From: WTFY01 sp965203725
GTDB taxonomy: Bacteria > Pseudomonadota > Gammaproteobacteria > UBA4575
DNA: 64,000 nt
NCBI GenBank assembly: GCA_965203725.1
Contig: CBDBDH010000003.1
Location: forward strand, 1 to 64,000
Direction: 5' to 3'
Part shown: positions 53,008-62,526 of the stretch, piece by piece
Layout of the letters: each line of letters begins with the position of its first letter
How positions within the stretch are numbered: the first letter of the stretch is position 1
Notes under the pieces: model-generated
Database searches by the model: none
What the model was told of the DNA's origin: nothing
The model's input: only the letters and a program-made list of their open reading frames with translations
Position numbers and translations under genes: made by a program

Positions 53008-53973
53008 CTATTGCTCAAGGCTTGCCTGGGGCGGATGGGACGCCGTCGGGACCCGGGACAGGTTCGCAGGCTCGGCATGGGGCGGGGCGGCGGATACGGG
53101 TTCATCCGTGTTCGTCACGGTGACACACACTTCGAGCCTGGAGTGCCCGCCGCCGAAATAGGTACCTCGCGTCGGGGCGGCATCGGCGTAATCACGCCCG
53201 ATGGCCATGCGGATGTGGCGGTGGTCTGCTGGCGTGTTGTTGGTGGGGTCAATGCCTACCCAGCCGAGGTCAGGAATCCAGAACTCCGCCCAGGCGTGGC
53301 TCGCACCGGCCGGCGTCTGCTCATTGCCGATTCCCTCCAGATGCAGGTAGCCTGACACGTACCGGCTTGGGATTCCCCAGGCGCGCCCGATGGCAATCAG
53401 TACGTGCGTGTAGTCCTGGCAGACGCCTTGGCGGGTTTTCAGGATGTGTTCGATGGTGGAATCCACGCGGGTACTCCCGGGCGTGTAGCTGAAGGCTTCG
53501 TACAGTTTCGATGCGGCCTGCAGCAGGGATGAGAGCGGAGTACGGCCCCGCTCGATTCCCTGTGCTGCGATAAATGCCCTGAGAGGCTCGCAGGCGTAGA
53601 CAAAGCGGCTCGAATTCAGGAATTCCCAGAGGCGCACGCGGTCCGTGCTCTCTGCCAAGACCTCCCAGCTCCCCGCGCTGTGATCGTCGGGTAACTGCGG
53701 GCCCGGGCCCGCAGCTACGCGGGCCTGGGCGTGCAGTACGGTTCGCTGGTGCGCCCGGTGGATGTTGATCAGGTGGCAGCGGTTTTTGAAGGCATCCGTG
53801 CAGGGGGTGGGTATGGTCAGTGGCTCGATATGCAGGTCGAAGTCCAGGACCTGCTGGCCTGCATCCTCCCTCGGGTACAGCCTCAAGAGCATGACACTGC
53901 CGTGAGCCACTGTCTCGTATTGGAAATTGCAGCGGTGCTCGATCAGGTACTGGCAGGATTCGGGTGATTTCAT
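53008..53973 (-). CDS. Transglutaminase-like protein
   Basis: A 321-residue protein. The N-terminal part is a beta-rich bacterial transglutaminase N domain. The catalytic Cys185 is in TRQGVCQDYTHVLIAIGRAWG, His226 in SHAWAEFW and Asp242 in GIDPTNN. It is the third gene of a known cluster with alpha-E and circularly permuted ATP-grasp proteins, which has been predicted to make or modify peptides. Its ATG overlaps the alpha-E stop (ATGA). A cytoplasmic location is likely. Confidence 0.9.
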   Translation of the reverse strand: MKSPESCQYLIEHRCNFQYETVAHGSVMLLRLYPREDAGQQVLDFDLHIEPLTIPTPCTDAFKNRCHLINIHRAHQRTVLHAQARVAAGPGPQLPDDHSAGSWEVLAESTDRVRLWEFLNSSRFVYACEPLRAFIAAQGIERGRTPLSSLLQAASKLYEAFSYTPGSTRVDSTIEHILKTRQGVCQDYTHVLIAIGRAWGIPSRYVSGYLHLEGIGNEQTPAGASHAWAEFWIPDLGWVGIDPTNNTPADHRHIRMAIGRDYADAAPTRGTYFGGGHSRLEVCVTVTNTDEPVSAAPPHAEPANLSRVPTASHPPQASLEQ

Positions 53974-54947
53974 GCGCCGGGCGTGTCCTCGATCTCGTAC
54001 TCGAAGTAGGTGGTTTCGATATTCTCGTGTACCTTGCGGCTGGTATCGCGCAGTTTTCGCAACACCGTTCGGGTCGCATCCGTATCGTTGAGGTTGTGCC
54101 TTGGCCAGTCGAAGTCGATGTACGCGGCCATGTGTCCTGCAAGGCGATGTGCTTCCTGGGCCGGGCGTTTTTCCGAGACGCGTTCCAGTGCCTCGACGAT
54201 GCGTGCTAGCGCGTACCGGATCGAACGGGAAAGGCGCATGTCGCTGACCAGGAAGTTGATCACGTTGACCGGCTGGTATTCCAGCGAGTAGCGGCGGCTG
54301 AAAGTGCTCCGGGCTTCGCAGACCTGCAGCAGCGAGCGCCATTCGGATTCGATGTGAGCCTCGTCCAGGGGAAACACGGCAATCTGGGCCTCGATCAGTG
54401 CGGCAAGAAGCTGCACCCGCTCGACAAAGCGCCCGAGCTGAATGAAGTGCCAGCCATCATCGCGATACACCGTGCTGTCGACGATTCCCGAGAATGTCCG
54501 GATCGTATCCTCGGCATGCAGATAGAAGTCGCCCGGGCGATCATCCCAGACATCGGCGATGCCGACCTTGGACAGCTTCAGGTAGGCCACGTTCAGGCAA
54601 TACCACATGTCCTTGCTGATCACGTTTCGAACCTGGCGGGCATTTTCGCGTGCCATGGCGATACAGTTGAGGATGGAGTCCGGGTTGTTGGATTCGAAGG
54701 TCAAATCGTCTGCCAGCGTGTAGGAGTCGGCCAGCATGAAATCCTCGTCATCGAGGTTGGACTCCAGACTGCCACCTACCGGTTCACGGTCGAGACTGGC
54801 GTACAGACGTCGCCAGGTCTGGTCGATCTCCTCCACCGGACGGTCTTCCAGGGTCCGCAGCTGATCGGCCAGCAGGCGACAGCCGTGCTGGGCCCTCTCG
54901 AGGTAGCGGCTGATCCAGTACAGCCCCTGTGCGTTGCGTGACAGCAT
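53970..54947 (-). CDS. Alpha-E domain protein (DUF403)
   Basis: A 325-residue all-helical protein starting MLSRNAQGLYWISRYLERAQH, the hallmark of alpha-E proteins. Further family motifs are SILNCIAMARENARQVRNVISKDMWYCLN and FIQLGRFVERVQLLAALIEAQ. The biochemical role is unknown; it always travels with ATP-grasp and transglutaminase partners. ATG 54947 is used because the upstream extension reads the antisense end of the ATP-grasp gene. It overlaps the downstream gene by four bases. Confidence 0.92.
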   Translation of the reverse strand: MLSRNAQGLYWISRYLERAQHGCRLLADQLRTLEDRPVEEIDQTWRRLYASLDREPVGGSLESNLDDEDFMLADSYTLADDLTFESNNPDSILNCIAMARENARQVRNVISKDMWYCLNVAYLKLSKVGIADVWDDRPGDFYLHAEDTIRTFSGIVDSTVYRDDGWHFIQLGRFVERVQLLAALIEAQIAVFPLDEAHIESEWRSLLQVCEARSTFSRRYSLEYQPVNVINFLVSDMRLSRSIRYALARIVEALERVSEKRPAQEAHRLAGHMAAYIDFDWPRHNLNDTDATRTVLRKLRDTSRKVHENIETTYFEYEIEDTPGA

Positions 54948-54951
54948 GGCG

Positions 54952-56403
54952 TTACGGGGGCAATACCCAGAGGTCCTTGCCCCCGCCTCCCTGGCTCGAG
55001 TTGACGACCAGGGAACCGGGGCGCAGCGCCACCCTGCAAAACGCACCCGGGACCAGGCGTGTTTCCTGGCCGCACAGGACGAACGGGCGAAGGTCCACGT
55101 GGCGGGGGGCGGCGCCTTCGTCGGTCAGGCAGGGCGCACAGGAGAGGTTGAGGGTAGGCTGCGAGACGTAGTTGGCCGGGTCCTTGCGGATCTCGGCGGC
55201 ATAGGCGGCGCGCTCATCCGCACTTGCGTGCGGCCCCACCAGCATGCCGTAGCCCCCGGAGCTGCCGACCACCTTGACCACCAGCTGCTCCAGATTGTCG
55301 AGCGTGTATTCCAGGCCCTCGGGTTCTCGGCAAAGGTGGGTCTCTACGTTGGCCAGCAGGGGTTCTTCGTTGAGGTAGTAGCGGATGATGTCCGGGACGT
55401 ACGCATAAAGGCTTTTGTCATCGGCCACCCCGGTCCCCGGGGCATTGGCAATGGCGACGTTTCCCATGCGGTAGGCATAGAACAGGCCGGGTGTGCCAAG
55501 CCGGGAGTCCTGCCTGAAGGCCAGCGGGTCGATATAGTCGTCGTCAATCCTGCGGTAGATGACGTCTACACGCCGTAACCCGTCGGTCGTTCGCATGTAG
55601 ATAAATCCGTTGTGAACCAGCAGGTCCTTGCCCTGTACCAACTCCACCCCCATCTCGCGCGCCAGGAACATGTGTTCATAGTAGGCGGAGTTGTAGACGC
55701 CCGGTGTGAGCAGGACGATACAGGGGTCAGCGACCCCGGCGGGAGCAAACTCGGCCAGGGTTTGTCGAAGCAGCTTGCCGTACTGCTCGATGCCACAGAC
55801 CCTGTGCAGTCGAAACAGGTTGCGCATGCTGGTCTTCAGCGCGCGACGATTGGCCAGCATGTACGAGACCCCGGAAGGCACGCGCAGGTTGTCTTCCAGG
55901 ACCATGAAACCGTCATGGGTGCGAACGAGGTCGGTGCCGCAAAGGAAAACATGGATGCCCAGGGGTACCTGCACCCCGCGCATCTGGGTGCGGTATTGCG
56001 GGCAGCCGTAGACGAGGTCTGCGGGCACGATGCCATCACAAAGAATTTGCGCGGGCTCCTCGGCATAGATATCCGCGAGAAAGAGGTTCAGGGCATGCAG
56101 TCTTTGGCGCAGTCCGCGCTCGATCAGTCCCCACTCGCCGGCATCCAGCACCCGGGGCAGCAGGTCGATCGGGATGATGCGCTCTTGTGCACTTTCATCC
56201 CCGTATACGGAAAAGGTAATGCCCTCGTGCAGGAAGGACTGTTCCGTCCGGTCCTGCAGGGCCGCGATGTCGGCACCGGACATGGCGCCAAGATGTTCCC
56301 AGAGTGTCTTAGAATGTTCGCGCGGCACGCCCGTGGCTGAAAACATCTCGTCATAGAAGGCGGGATCGACCTCATAGCTGGAAAAAAGTGAGGCGGATTT
56401 CAC
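54952..56403 (-). CDS. Circularly permuted ATP-grasp type 2 protein (DUF404/407)
   Basis: A 483-residue protein starting at GTG 56403. Motifs are the ITFSVYGDESAQERIIPIDLLPR start, LILADIYA-type PAQILCDGIVP, FLCGTDLVRTHDGFMVLEDNLRVPSGVSYMLANRRALK, and VVKVVGSSGGYGMLVGP with the ATP-binding Lys. By family prediction it makes an amide or peptide bond using ATP. It is the first gene of the operon with alpha-E (5 bases away) and transglutaminase. Anbu-type proteasome-like peptidase, sometimes found with it, is absent here. Confidence 0.9.
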   Translation of the reverse strand: MKSASLFSSYEVDPAFYDEMFSATGVPREHSKTLWEHLGAMSGADIAALQDRTEQSFLHEGITFSVYGDESAQERIIPIDLLPRVLDAGEWGLIERGLRQRLHALNLFLADIYAEEPAQILCDGIVPADLVYGCPQYRTQMRGVQVPLGIHVFLCGTDLVRTHDGFMVLEDNLRVPSGVSYMLANRRALKTSMRNLFRLHRVCGIEQYGKLLRQTLAEFAPAGVADPCIVLLTPGVYNSAYYEHMFLAREMGVELVQGKDLLVHNGFIYMRTTDGLRRVDVIYRRIDDDYIDPLAFRQDSRLGTPGLFYAYRMGNVAIANAPGTGVADDKSLYAYVPDIIRYYLNEEPLLANVETHLCREPEGLEYTLDNLEQLVVKVVGSSGGYGMLVGPHASADERAAYAAEIRKDPANYVSQPTLNLSCAPCLTDEGAAPRHVDLRPFVLCGQETRLVPGAFCRVALRPGSLVVNSSQGGGGKDLWVLPP

Positions 56404-56682
56404 CGGGTCATGTCCCTCGGTCGATGTGACGGGCTTCGGGTTTCATTCTCATGGGTCTGGCAGGTTTTCCTCTATCAACCTAGTATAATTTATCGCGAAA
56501 CAGGGGTCACAGGACGTACCCGCCTGCATCACACCTGCATGCACCGTGAAGCCCTGCAACCGCGGAATCGGTCATGATGCGGCCAAGCGGGTATACTTGC
56601 ACGTGTTTGGTATTCCATAACGGCCGGTAGATACACACATTACAGTTCATTTGGCCCGTCATACACAGCTGGATACGAATTG

Positions 56683-57930
56683 ATGTTCCAACCCCTTGAG
56701 CTTTTTATAGGTTCACGCTACTTGCGTGCCAAAAGGCGAAATCACTTCATTTCATTCATCTCGCTGATTTCCGTACTCGGGATTGCGCTCAGCATCATCG
56801 TGCTGATTACCGTGCTGTCTGTCATGAACGGCTTCCAGCACGAGGTCAAGCACCGGATCCTGGGAATGACCTCGCATGCGACCGCAATGGAGATGACCGG
56901 CGTCCTGCAGGACTGGCAGGGGCTGCAGGACAAGCTCAGGGACAATGACGAGATCAAGGGTTCCGCACCCTATGTCCAGGCGCAGGGCATGATCGTCAGC
57001 GGCAGGCGCCTGACCGGTGCCATGCTCAACGGGGTGGATCCTGCACTTGAAGGGAACGTCTCCCGGATCGGCGACCTGGTGCTCGACGACGACCTGGGGG
57101 TGCTGCATGCCGGCGAATACGGCATCTTGCTGGGCGAGGACCTGGCCGGTTATCTGCGCGTGGCAACGGGGGACAAGGTCTCCGTGCTGACTCCGGAGGC
57201 GAACGTCACCCCGGCCGGCATCGTGCCGAGGCTCAGGCGTTTTACTGTGGTGGGCATCTATTCCGTGGGGGTGCCGCAGTACGATCGCAATACGGCGGTC
57301 ATGCACATCGAGGATGCCAGGCGCCTGTTTCGCCTGGGCGATGCCGTATCCGGGTTGCGTCTCAGGTTCGAGGACCTGTTCGATGCGCCCCTGTTCACCC
57401 AGGGGCTGCGCACCCAGTTGGGCGAGGACTACTGGGTGACCGACTGGACCCAGCACAACAGCCAGTTTTTCCGTGCCCTCAGGATCGAGAAAATCATGAT
57501 GGCCATCATCCTGTCCCTGCTGGTGCTGATCGCCGCGTTCAATATCGTCTCTGCACTGGTCATGGTGGTCACCGAGAAGCAAAGCGATATCGCCATCCTG
57601 CGCACCCTCGGGGTCACGCCGAAAGGAATCATGAGCATATTCGTCATCCAGGGAACGGTGATCGGCCTCGTGGGGACCCTCCTCGGAGCCATCTTCGGCC
57701 TTTTGCTGGCCGCCAACCTGGAAACCATCATCGGCAGGATCGAAGCCTATTTCGGGATGAAGTTCCTGTCCGACAATATCTACCCCATCAATGACCTGCC
57801 CTCGAAAATCGACACGGTGGATGTGGTGCTCGTGTGCACGCTGGCCTTCGTGCTCACCGTGCTGGCAACCCTATACCCGGCATGGAAAGCCTCGCGCACC
57901 CAGCCCGCCGAGGCGTTGCGCTACGAGTAA
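56683..57930 (+). CDS. lolC: Lipoprotein-releasing ABC permease
   Basis: A 415-residue permease with four transmembrane helices and a large periplasmic domain. The start FIGSRYLRAKRRNHFISFISLISVLGIALSIIVLITVLSVMNGF matches LolC/E. It also has LSLLVLIAAFNIVSALVMVVTEKQSDIAILRTLGVTP. It releases outer-membrane lipoproteins to LolA together with LolD. Only one permease gene is present, so a LolF-type homodimer or a separate partner is implied. ATG 56683 is used, one codon after TTG 56680. Confidence 0.92.
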   Translation: MFQPLELFIGSRYLRAKRRNHFISFISLISVLGIALSIIVLITVLSVMNGFQHEVKHRILGMTSHATAMEMTGVLQDWQGLQDKLRDNDEIKGSAPYVQAQGMIVSGRRLTGAMLNGVDPALEGNVSRIGDLVLDDDLGVLHAGEYGILLGEDLAGYLRVATGDKVSVLTPEANVTPAGIVPRLRRFTVVGIYSVGVPQYDRNTAVMHIEDARRLFRLGDAVSGLRLRFEDLFDAPLFTQGLRTQLGEDYWVTDWTQHNSQFFRALRIEKIMMAIILSLLVLIAAFNIVSALVMVVTEKQSDIAILRTLGVTPKGIMSIFVIQGTVIGLVGTLLGAIFGLLLAANLETIIGRIEAYFGMKFLSDNIYPINDLPSKIDTVDVVLVCTLAFVLTVLATLYPAWKASRTQPAEALRYE

Positions 57931-57935
57931 GTGCC

Positions 57936-58631
57936 ATGGGCGAAGTCCTGCAATGCGATTCACTGGTGCGCACGTTTGAGAGCGGCCCGCTGCATGTGCA
58001 GGTGCTCAAGGGCGTGGACCTCAGCGTCGAGGCGGGCAGCCGGCAGGCGATTATCGGTGTGTCCGGCAGCGGCAAGAGCACACTGATGCATCTGCTGGGA
58101 GGTCTGGATACCCCGGATTCCGGCACGGTGCAAGTGTGCGGGCGGGACATGTCCAGCCTCTCGGATGCAGAGCGCGGGCAGCTGCGAAACCGTGCACTGG
58201 GCTTCATTTACCAGTTCCACCATCTGCTGCCGGAGTTCACCGCCCTGGAGAACGTCGCCATCCCGCTGCTGTGGCGCCGCTGGCCTGTATCCAGGGCACT
58301 CGGCCAGGCGCAGGAATTCCTCGCCAAGGTGGGCATGTCCGGACACATGAAGCACAAACCGGCGGAGCTCTCCGGTGGAGAAAGGCAGCGCGTTGCGATC
58401 GCCAGGGCCCTGGTGACCGAGCCACAGGTGGTGCTTGCCGATGAGCCCACGGGGAATCTCGACCAGAAGAATGTCGAACAGGTGCAAGCCCTGATGCTCG
58501 AGATGTGCAGGGAACTGGATATGGCGCTGGTCGTCGTGACGCATGACCCGGGTGTTGCGCAGTCCATGGACATGACCTATGAACTGATCGACGGCCGACT
58601 GTCGGCGGCCGAAGCCGCACATCACCCTTGA
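57936..58631 (+). CDS. lolD: Lipoprotein-releasing ABC ATPase
   Basis: A 231-residue ATPase with Walker A IIGVSGSGKSTLMHLLGGLD, a Q-loop YQFHHLLPEF, signature ELSGGERQRVAIARAL and Walker B VVLADEPTGNLD. It powers LolC permease. ATG 57936 starts five bases after the lolC stop. It is directly followed by msbA, whose alternative TTG start overlaps the stop. Confidence 0.93.
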   Translation: MGEVLQCDSLVRTFESGPLHVQVLKGVDLSVEAGSRQAIIGVSGSGKSTLMHLLGGLDTPDSGTVQVCGRDMSSLSDAERGQLRNRALGFIYQFHHLLPEFTALENVAIPLLWRRWPVSRALGQAQEFLAKVGMSGHMKHKPAELSGGERQRVAIARALVTEPQVVLADEPTGNLDQKNVEQVQALMLEMCRELDMALVVVTHDPGVAQSMDMTYELIDGRLSAAEAAHHP

Positions 58632-58645
58632 GTACCCCGCAGGCC

Positions 58646-60412
58646 ATGTCCACGAGCGCTTCCCCCACGACCAGCTGGCAGACCTATTCCCGCCTGCTGG
58701 GCTACACCTTTTCCAAGTGGCCGTACCTGCTGCTGGGTTCGGTGTCCCTGCTGGTGTTCTCGGGGCTGGATGCCTTGACCGTGTACCTGCTCGGGCCCTT
58801 CATCGACGGCGCTTTCGTGGACAAGAATTACGATGAGATCAAGTGGATCCCGATGGTGCTGCTGGTGGTGATCGTGCTGCGCGGGATCGCGAATTTTACC
58901 GGCACCTACTACATCGGCTATGTGGGTGCGTACGTGATCAAGGCCCTGCGCCAGCAGATGTTTGACCGGCTGCAGTTCCTGCCGGCCCGGTACTTCGACT
59001 TCCAGGCGACCGGCAACCTGCTGTCAAAATTTTCCTACGACGTCGAGCATGTGATCGGGGCGGCTTCGAAAAGTCTGCGCAGCCTGGTGGAAGATACTTC
59101 CAAGATCATCTTCTTGCTCGGCGTGATGATGTACAACAACTGGAAGCTGACCCTGATTTTCCTGGTGGTGGCCCCGGTCATCGCCGCGGTGGTCGGCTAT
59201 ACCAGCCGCCTGTTCAGGAAGTACAGTACGCGCATCCAGCAGTCCGTCGGCAAGATCACCCACATCGTCGAGGAAAGCATCACCGGACACCGCATCGTCA
59301 AGCTGTTCGGCGGGCAGGACTATGAAATCCGCAAGTTCGGGCTGGCCAACGAAGGCTACCGCCGTTCCTACCTGAGGAAGGTCATGACCAAGGCGGCCAG
59401 CACTCCGGTGATCCAGATGCTGGTCGGCTTCGTGCTGGTCGTGGTGCTGGCCGTGGCGGCCCGCCCGGTCATGGCATCCGGGGAAAGCGCAGGGGAGTTC
59501 GTGGCCTTCATCGTGGCGATGGTCTGGATCCTGACCCCGGCCCGAAAGCTCACCCTGGTGAACGAGATCCTGCAGACCGGCATTGCCGCAGGCGAAAGCG
59601 TGTTCGAGCTGATCGATACGGAAAAGGAACACGAATCCACCGGCAGGACGCTCAAGACCTGCCGGGGGAAAATCGAGTACCGCGGGGTCGGGTTCAAGTA
59701 CACCTCCCGGGATGAGCAGGCGCTGTCTGACATCAACCTGAGCATAGCGCCGGGGGAAACCGTGGCCTTCGTGGGCCGCTCCGGCAGCGGCAAGAGCACG
59801 ATCGTGAACCTGCTGCCCCGGTTTTACGATGCCGACCAGGGCAGCATCCTGGTCGACGGCACCGACATCCGGGAATTCAGCCTGGCTTCCCTGCGGGCAC
59901 AGATGGCCTTCGTCCACCAGGAAGTCGTTCTGTTCAACGATACGATTGCGAACAATATCGCCTATGCAAAAGATGTGAAGTCCGACGATGAGCGGGTGCT
60001 GCAGGCCGCCCGGGCCGCCCACGTGCTGGAGTTCACGGACAAGCTGGCGGACGGGCTGGATACCGAGGTCGGCGAGAATGGCGTATTGCTGTCGGGAGGC
60101 CAGCGCCAGCGGGTCGCGCTTGCCCGGGCGCTGCTCAGGGATGCCCCGGTGCTGATCCTGGATGAGGCGACCTCGTCACTGGATTCCGAATCGGAGAAGT
60201 ACATCCAGGAGGCCCTGGAGGCCTTGCAGAAGAACAGAACGACACTGATCATCGCGCATCGCCTGTCGACTACGGAAAAAGCGGACCGGGTCGTGGTGAT
60301 GGACAAGGGCCGCATTGCAGAGATCGGCCGGCCCCAGGAGCTGCTGGAGCGCGACGGCGTGTACGCCGGGCTGTACCGGTTGCAGGCGCGTGACGTCTCC
60401 GTGGACCTGTAG
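58646..60412 (+). CDS. msbA: Lipid A export ABC transporter MsbA
   Basis: A 588-residue half transporter: six transmembrane helices (residues 15-310), an IGYVGAYVIKALRQQMFDRLQFLPARYFDFQATGNLLSKFSYDVEHV coupling region, then an ATPase with Walker A FVGRSGSGKSTIVNLLPRFYD and signature LLSGGQRQRVALARALL. It flips lipid A-core to the periplasmic leaflet. ATG 58646 is used; a TTG at 58628 overlaps the lolD stop and would add six residues. lpxK follows. Confidence 0.95.
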   Translation: MSTSASPTTSWQTYSRLLGYTFSKWPYLLLGSVSLLVFSGLDALTVYLLGPFIDGAFVDKNYDEIKWIPMVLLVVIVLRGIANFTGTYYIGYVGAYVIKALRQQMFDRLQFLPARYFDFQATGNLLSKFSYDVEHVIGAASKSLRSLVEDTSKIIFLLGVMMYNNWKLTLIFLVVAPVIAAVVGYTSRLFRKYSTRIQQSVGKITHIVEESITGHRIVKLFGGQDYEIRKFGLANEGYRRSYLRKVMTKAASTPVIQMLVGFVLVVVLAVAARPVMASGESAGEFVAFIVAMVWILTPARKLTLVNEILQTGIAAGESVFELIDTEKEHESTGRTLKTCRGKIEYRGVGFKYTSRDEQALSDINLSIAPGETVAFVGRSGSGKSTIVNLLPRFYDADQGSILVDGTDIREFSLASLRAQMAFVHQEVVLFNDTIANNIAYAKDVKSDDERVLQAARAAHVLEFTDKLADGLDTEVGENGVLLSGGQRQRVALARALLRDAPVLILDEATSSLDSESEKYIQEALEALQKNRTTLIIAHRLSTTEKADRVVVMDKGRIAEIGRPQELLERDGVYAGLYRLQARDVSVDL

Positions 60413-60431
60413 GGGCATCGGGACCTGCTTC

Positions 60432-61436
60432 GTGGCACTGAACTTCGATCCCGAAAAGGTCTGGTATTCGAACAGCACGCTTTCCGTCCTGCTGTTGCCC
60501 CTGTCCTGGATGTTCCGGTCGATCGTTGCCCTCAGGCGGGCGTATTACCGGCTCGCAGGCGGTGCGCGCAGCCCATCCCCGGCCTGCGTGATCGTGGTGG
60601 GCAACATCACGGTGGGCGGTACCGGCAAGACCCCTTTTCTGGTCTGGCTGGCCGGGCAGTGCTGCCAGCGGGGGCTGAAGACCGGCATCATCACCCGCGG
60701 CTACGGGGGCACCCGCACCGACCGGGTGGTTGAAGTCGGCACGGACAGCCGCGCCGAGGAGGTCGGCGATGAGGCCCTGCTGCTGGCAAGAAAGACCGCC
60801 TGCCCGGTGGTGGCGGCGGCCGATCGAGCCCAGGCACTGGCACGGCTCGTAGACTCCACCCACCCGGACGTAGTGCTGTCGGATGACGGGCTGCAGCATT
60901 ATGCGATGGGGCGTGATTTCGAGATCGCGGTCATCGATGGCGAGCGCGAGTTCGGCAACGGCCGGTGCCTGCCGGCGGGGCCCCTGCGTGAGCCGCCGTC
61001 ACGCCTTCGACGCTGCGACCTCGTGGTGCGAAACGGGCCGGGTGATCCACAGGGCCCGTGTTTCGAGGTGCAGCCGCAAGAACTCCACGCATTGAACCTG
61101 CACGAAGTGCGAAAACCCCTGCAGGCGTTTCGCGGGCGCGCGGTGCATGCCGTGGCAGGCGTCGGGAATCCCGGGCGCTTTTTCAGGATGCTTGAGCAGG
61201 CGGGTCTTCACATCATCGAGCACGCCTTCCCGGACCACCACGCCTATGTGAGGGCAGACCTCGAGTTCGGCGATGATGCGCCGATACTGATGACAGAAAA
61301 AGACGCCGTGAAGTGTGAGACTTTCCTTGACAGCGACATCTGGTATCTACCCATAATAGTGCAGGCCAACGCGGCCCTGGAACAACGGATATCGACCCTG
61401 ATCGAAGGAATCCCGATTGCAAAAGCAACTACTTGA
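60432..61436 (+). CDS. lpxK: Tetraacyldisaccharide 4'-kinase
   Basis: A 334-residue enzyme that phosphorylates the lipid A precursor at the inner membrane. An N-terminal membrane helix (TLSVLLLPLSWMFRSIVAL) precedes the P-loop VVGNITVGGTGKTPFLVWLA. Family motifs include ITRGYGG, VLSDDGLQHYAMGRDFEIAVIDG and MTEKDAVKCE. The start is GTG 60432 (MALNFDPEKVWYS). It overlaps the ycaR start by 20 bases. Confidence 0.94.
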   Translation: MALNFDPEKVWYSNSTLSVLLLPLSWMFRSIVALRRAYYRLAGGARSPSPACVIVVGNITVGGTGKTPFLVWLAGQCCQRGLKTGIITRGYGGTRTDRVVEVGTDSRAEEVGDEALLLARKTACPVVAAADRAQALARLVDSTHPDVVLSDDGLQHYAMGRDFEIAVIDGEREFGNGRCLPAGPLREPPSRLRRCDLVVRNGPGDPQGPCFEVQPQELHALNLHEVRKPLQAFRGRAVHAVAGVGNPGRFFRMLEQAGLHIIEHAFPDHHAYVRADLEFGDDAPILMTEKDAVKCETFLDSDIWYLPIIVQANAALEQRISTLIEGIPIAKATT

Positions 61437-61611
61437 TATTCTGGTTTGCCCGGTCACCAAGGGGCCCCTGAAGTATGACCAGGAAAAGCAGGAGCTGATC
61501 TCCACTTCTGCCAAGCTTGCCTATCCGATTCGAGACGGCATCCCGGTCATGCTCGAGGATGAGGCCAGGTCACTCAGCGACGAGGAATACGAGAAGTACA
61601 AGAGCCTGTAG
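61417..61611 (+). CDS. ycaR: Trm112-like small protein (YcaR family)
   Basis: A 64-residue protein starting at TTG 61417. LLDILVCPVTKGPLKYDQEKQELIS and LAYPIRDGIPVMLEDEAR are the UPF0434/YcaR hallmarks. It has one CP-x-x pair rather than two, so a full zinc site is incomplete. Gene order lpxK-ycaR-kdsB is conserved in gammaproteobacteria. Confidence 0.92.
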   Translation: MQKQLLDILVCPVTKGPLKYDQEKQELISTSAKLAYPIRDGIPVMLEDEARSLSDEEYEKYKSL

Positions 61612-61655
61612 CGCCGGACGCGCATCGAGCTTCACCTGTCCGCCAACCCCTGCTT

Positions 61656-62378
61656 ATGGATTTCAAGGTAGTCATCCCTGCACACTATGCATCGACCCGG
61701 CTGCCGGGCAAGGTGTTGCTGGAAGTGCACGGCAAACCCATCATCGAGTATGTCTACAGGAATGCCTGTGCGAGCGGCGCAACCCACGTCTTGGTCGCCA
61801 CCGACGACTCGAGGATCGTAGAGGCGGCACAGGCTTTTGGCGCCGAGGCCTGCCTCACTTCGACAGAGCATACATCCGGTTCAGACCGGATTGCGGAGGT
61901 CATACAACGCAATACCTGGCCCGAGGACACCATCATCGTGAACCTGCAAGCGGATGAGCCGATGATGCCGGGAGAGAACATCGCGCAGGTTGCGGCCAAT
62001 CTGGGCCGCCACCCGGGGGTTGACATTGCAACCCTGTGTACCGGACTGGAGGGCGGGCATGAGAAGGGCGACCTGAATGTCGTCAAGGTCGTCCATGATC
62101 GTGACAATATCGCTACCGGCTTCAGCCGGAGTATGGAAGCCTTTGAGACACCCGCTGGTCAAACCGTCTATCGTCATCTGGGGATCTATGCCTATCGCGC
62201 AGGTTTTCTGTGCAGGTTCACCCGGTGGCCAAGGTCGCGGTTGGAAAAAAAGGAGTCGCTGGAGCAGATGCGAGCCTTCGAACACGGCAGCCTGATTCAT
62301 GTGGAGATGTGCCGGTCGGTACCGGGCATCGGAGTGGACACACAGGAAGACTATGAGGCCTTGCTGCAGGTACTGTAA
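61656..62378 (+). CDS. kdsB: CMP-Kdo synthetase
   Basis: A 240-residue 3-deoxy-manno-octulosonate cytidylyltransferase that activates Kdo for lipid A-core. It has VVIPAHYASTRLPGKVLLEVHGKPIIEYVYRNA, VATDDSRI, LTSTEHTSGSDRIAEVI and NLQADEPMM. The middle region is shorter than usual, and the common YFSR-x-P-IPW-x-R stretch reads GFSRSMEAF here. The C-terminal GVDTQEDYEALLQVL is normal. It is probably functional, slightly diverged. Confidence 0.9.
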   Translation: MDFKVVIPAHYASTRLPGKVLLEVHGKPIIEYVYRNACASGATHVLVATDDSRIVEAAQAFGAEACLTSTEHTSGSDRIAEVIQRNTWPEDTIIVNLQADEPMMPGENIAQVAANLGRHPGVDIATLCTGLEGGHEKGDLNVVKVVHDRDNIATGFSRSMEAFETPAGQTVYRHLGIYAYRAGFLCRFTRWPRSRLEKKESLEQMRAFEHGSLIHVEMCRSVPGIGVDTQEDYEALLQVL

Positions 62379-62526
62379 AGCCCCCCTGGCGGACCGTTTC
62401 GGGTCCTTGGAATCGAAAAAGCCTGAGTAAAATTCGTCGCCGAATTGATGCAGCGTCCTGGCGGGTGCGGGCGGTTCGCCCAACGGATCATTTGTTCGCT
62501 TGCGAGGTCCGATCGACGTCGGCGGT

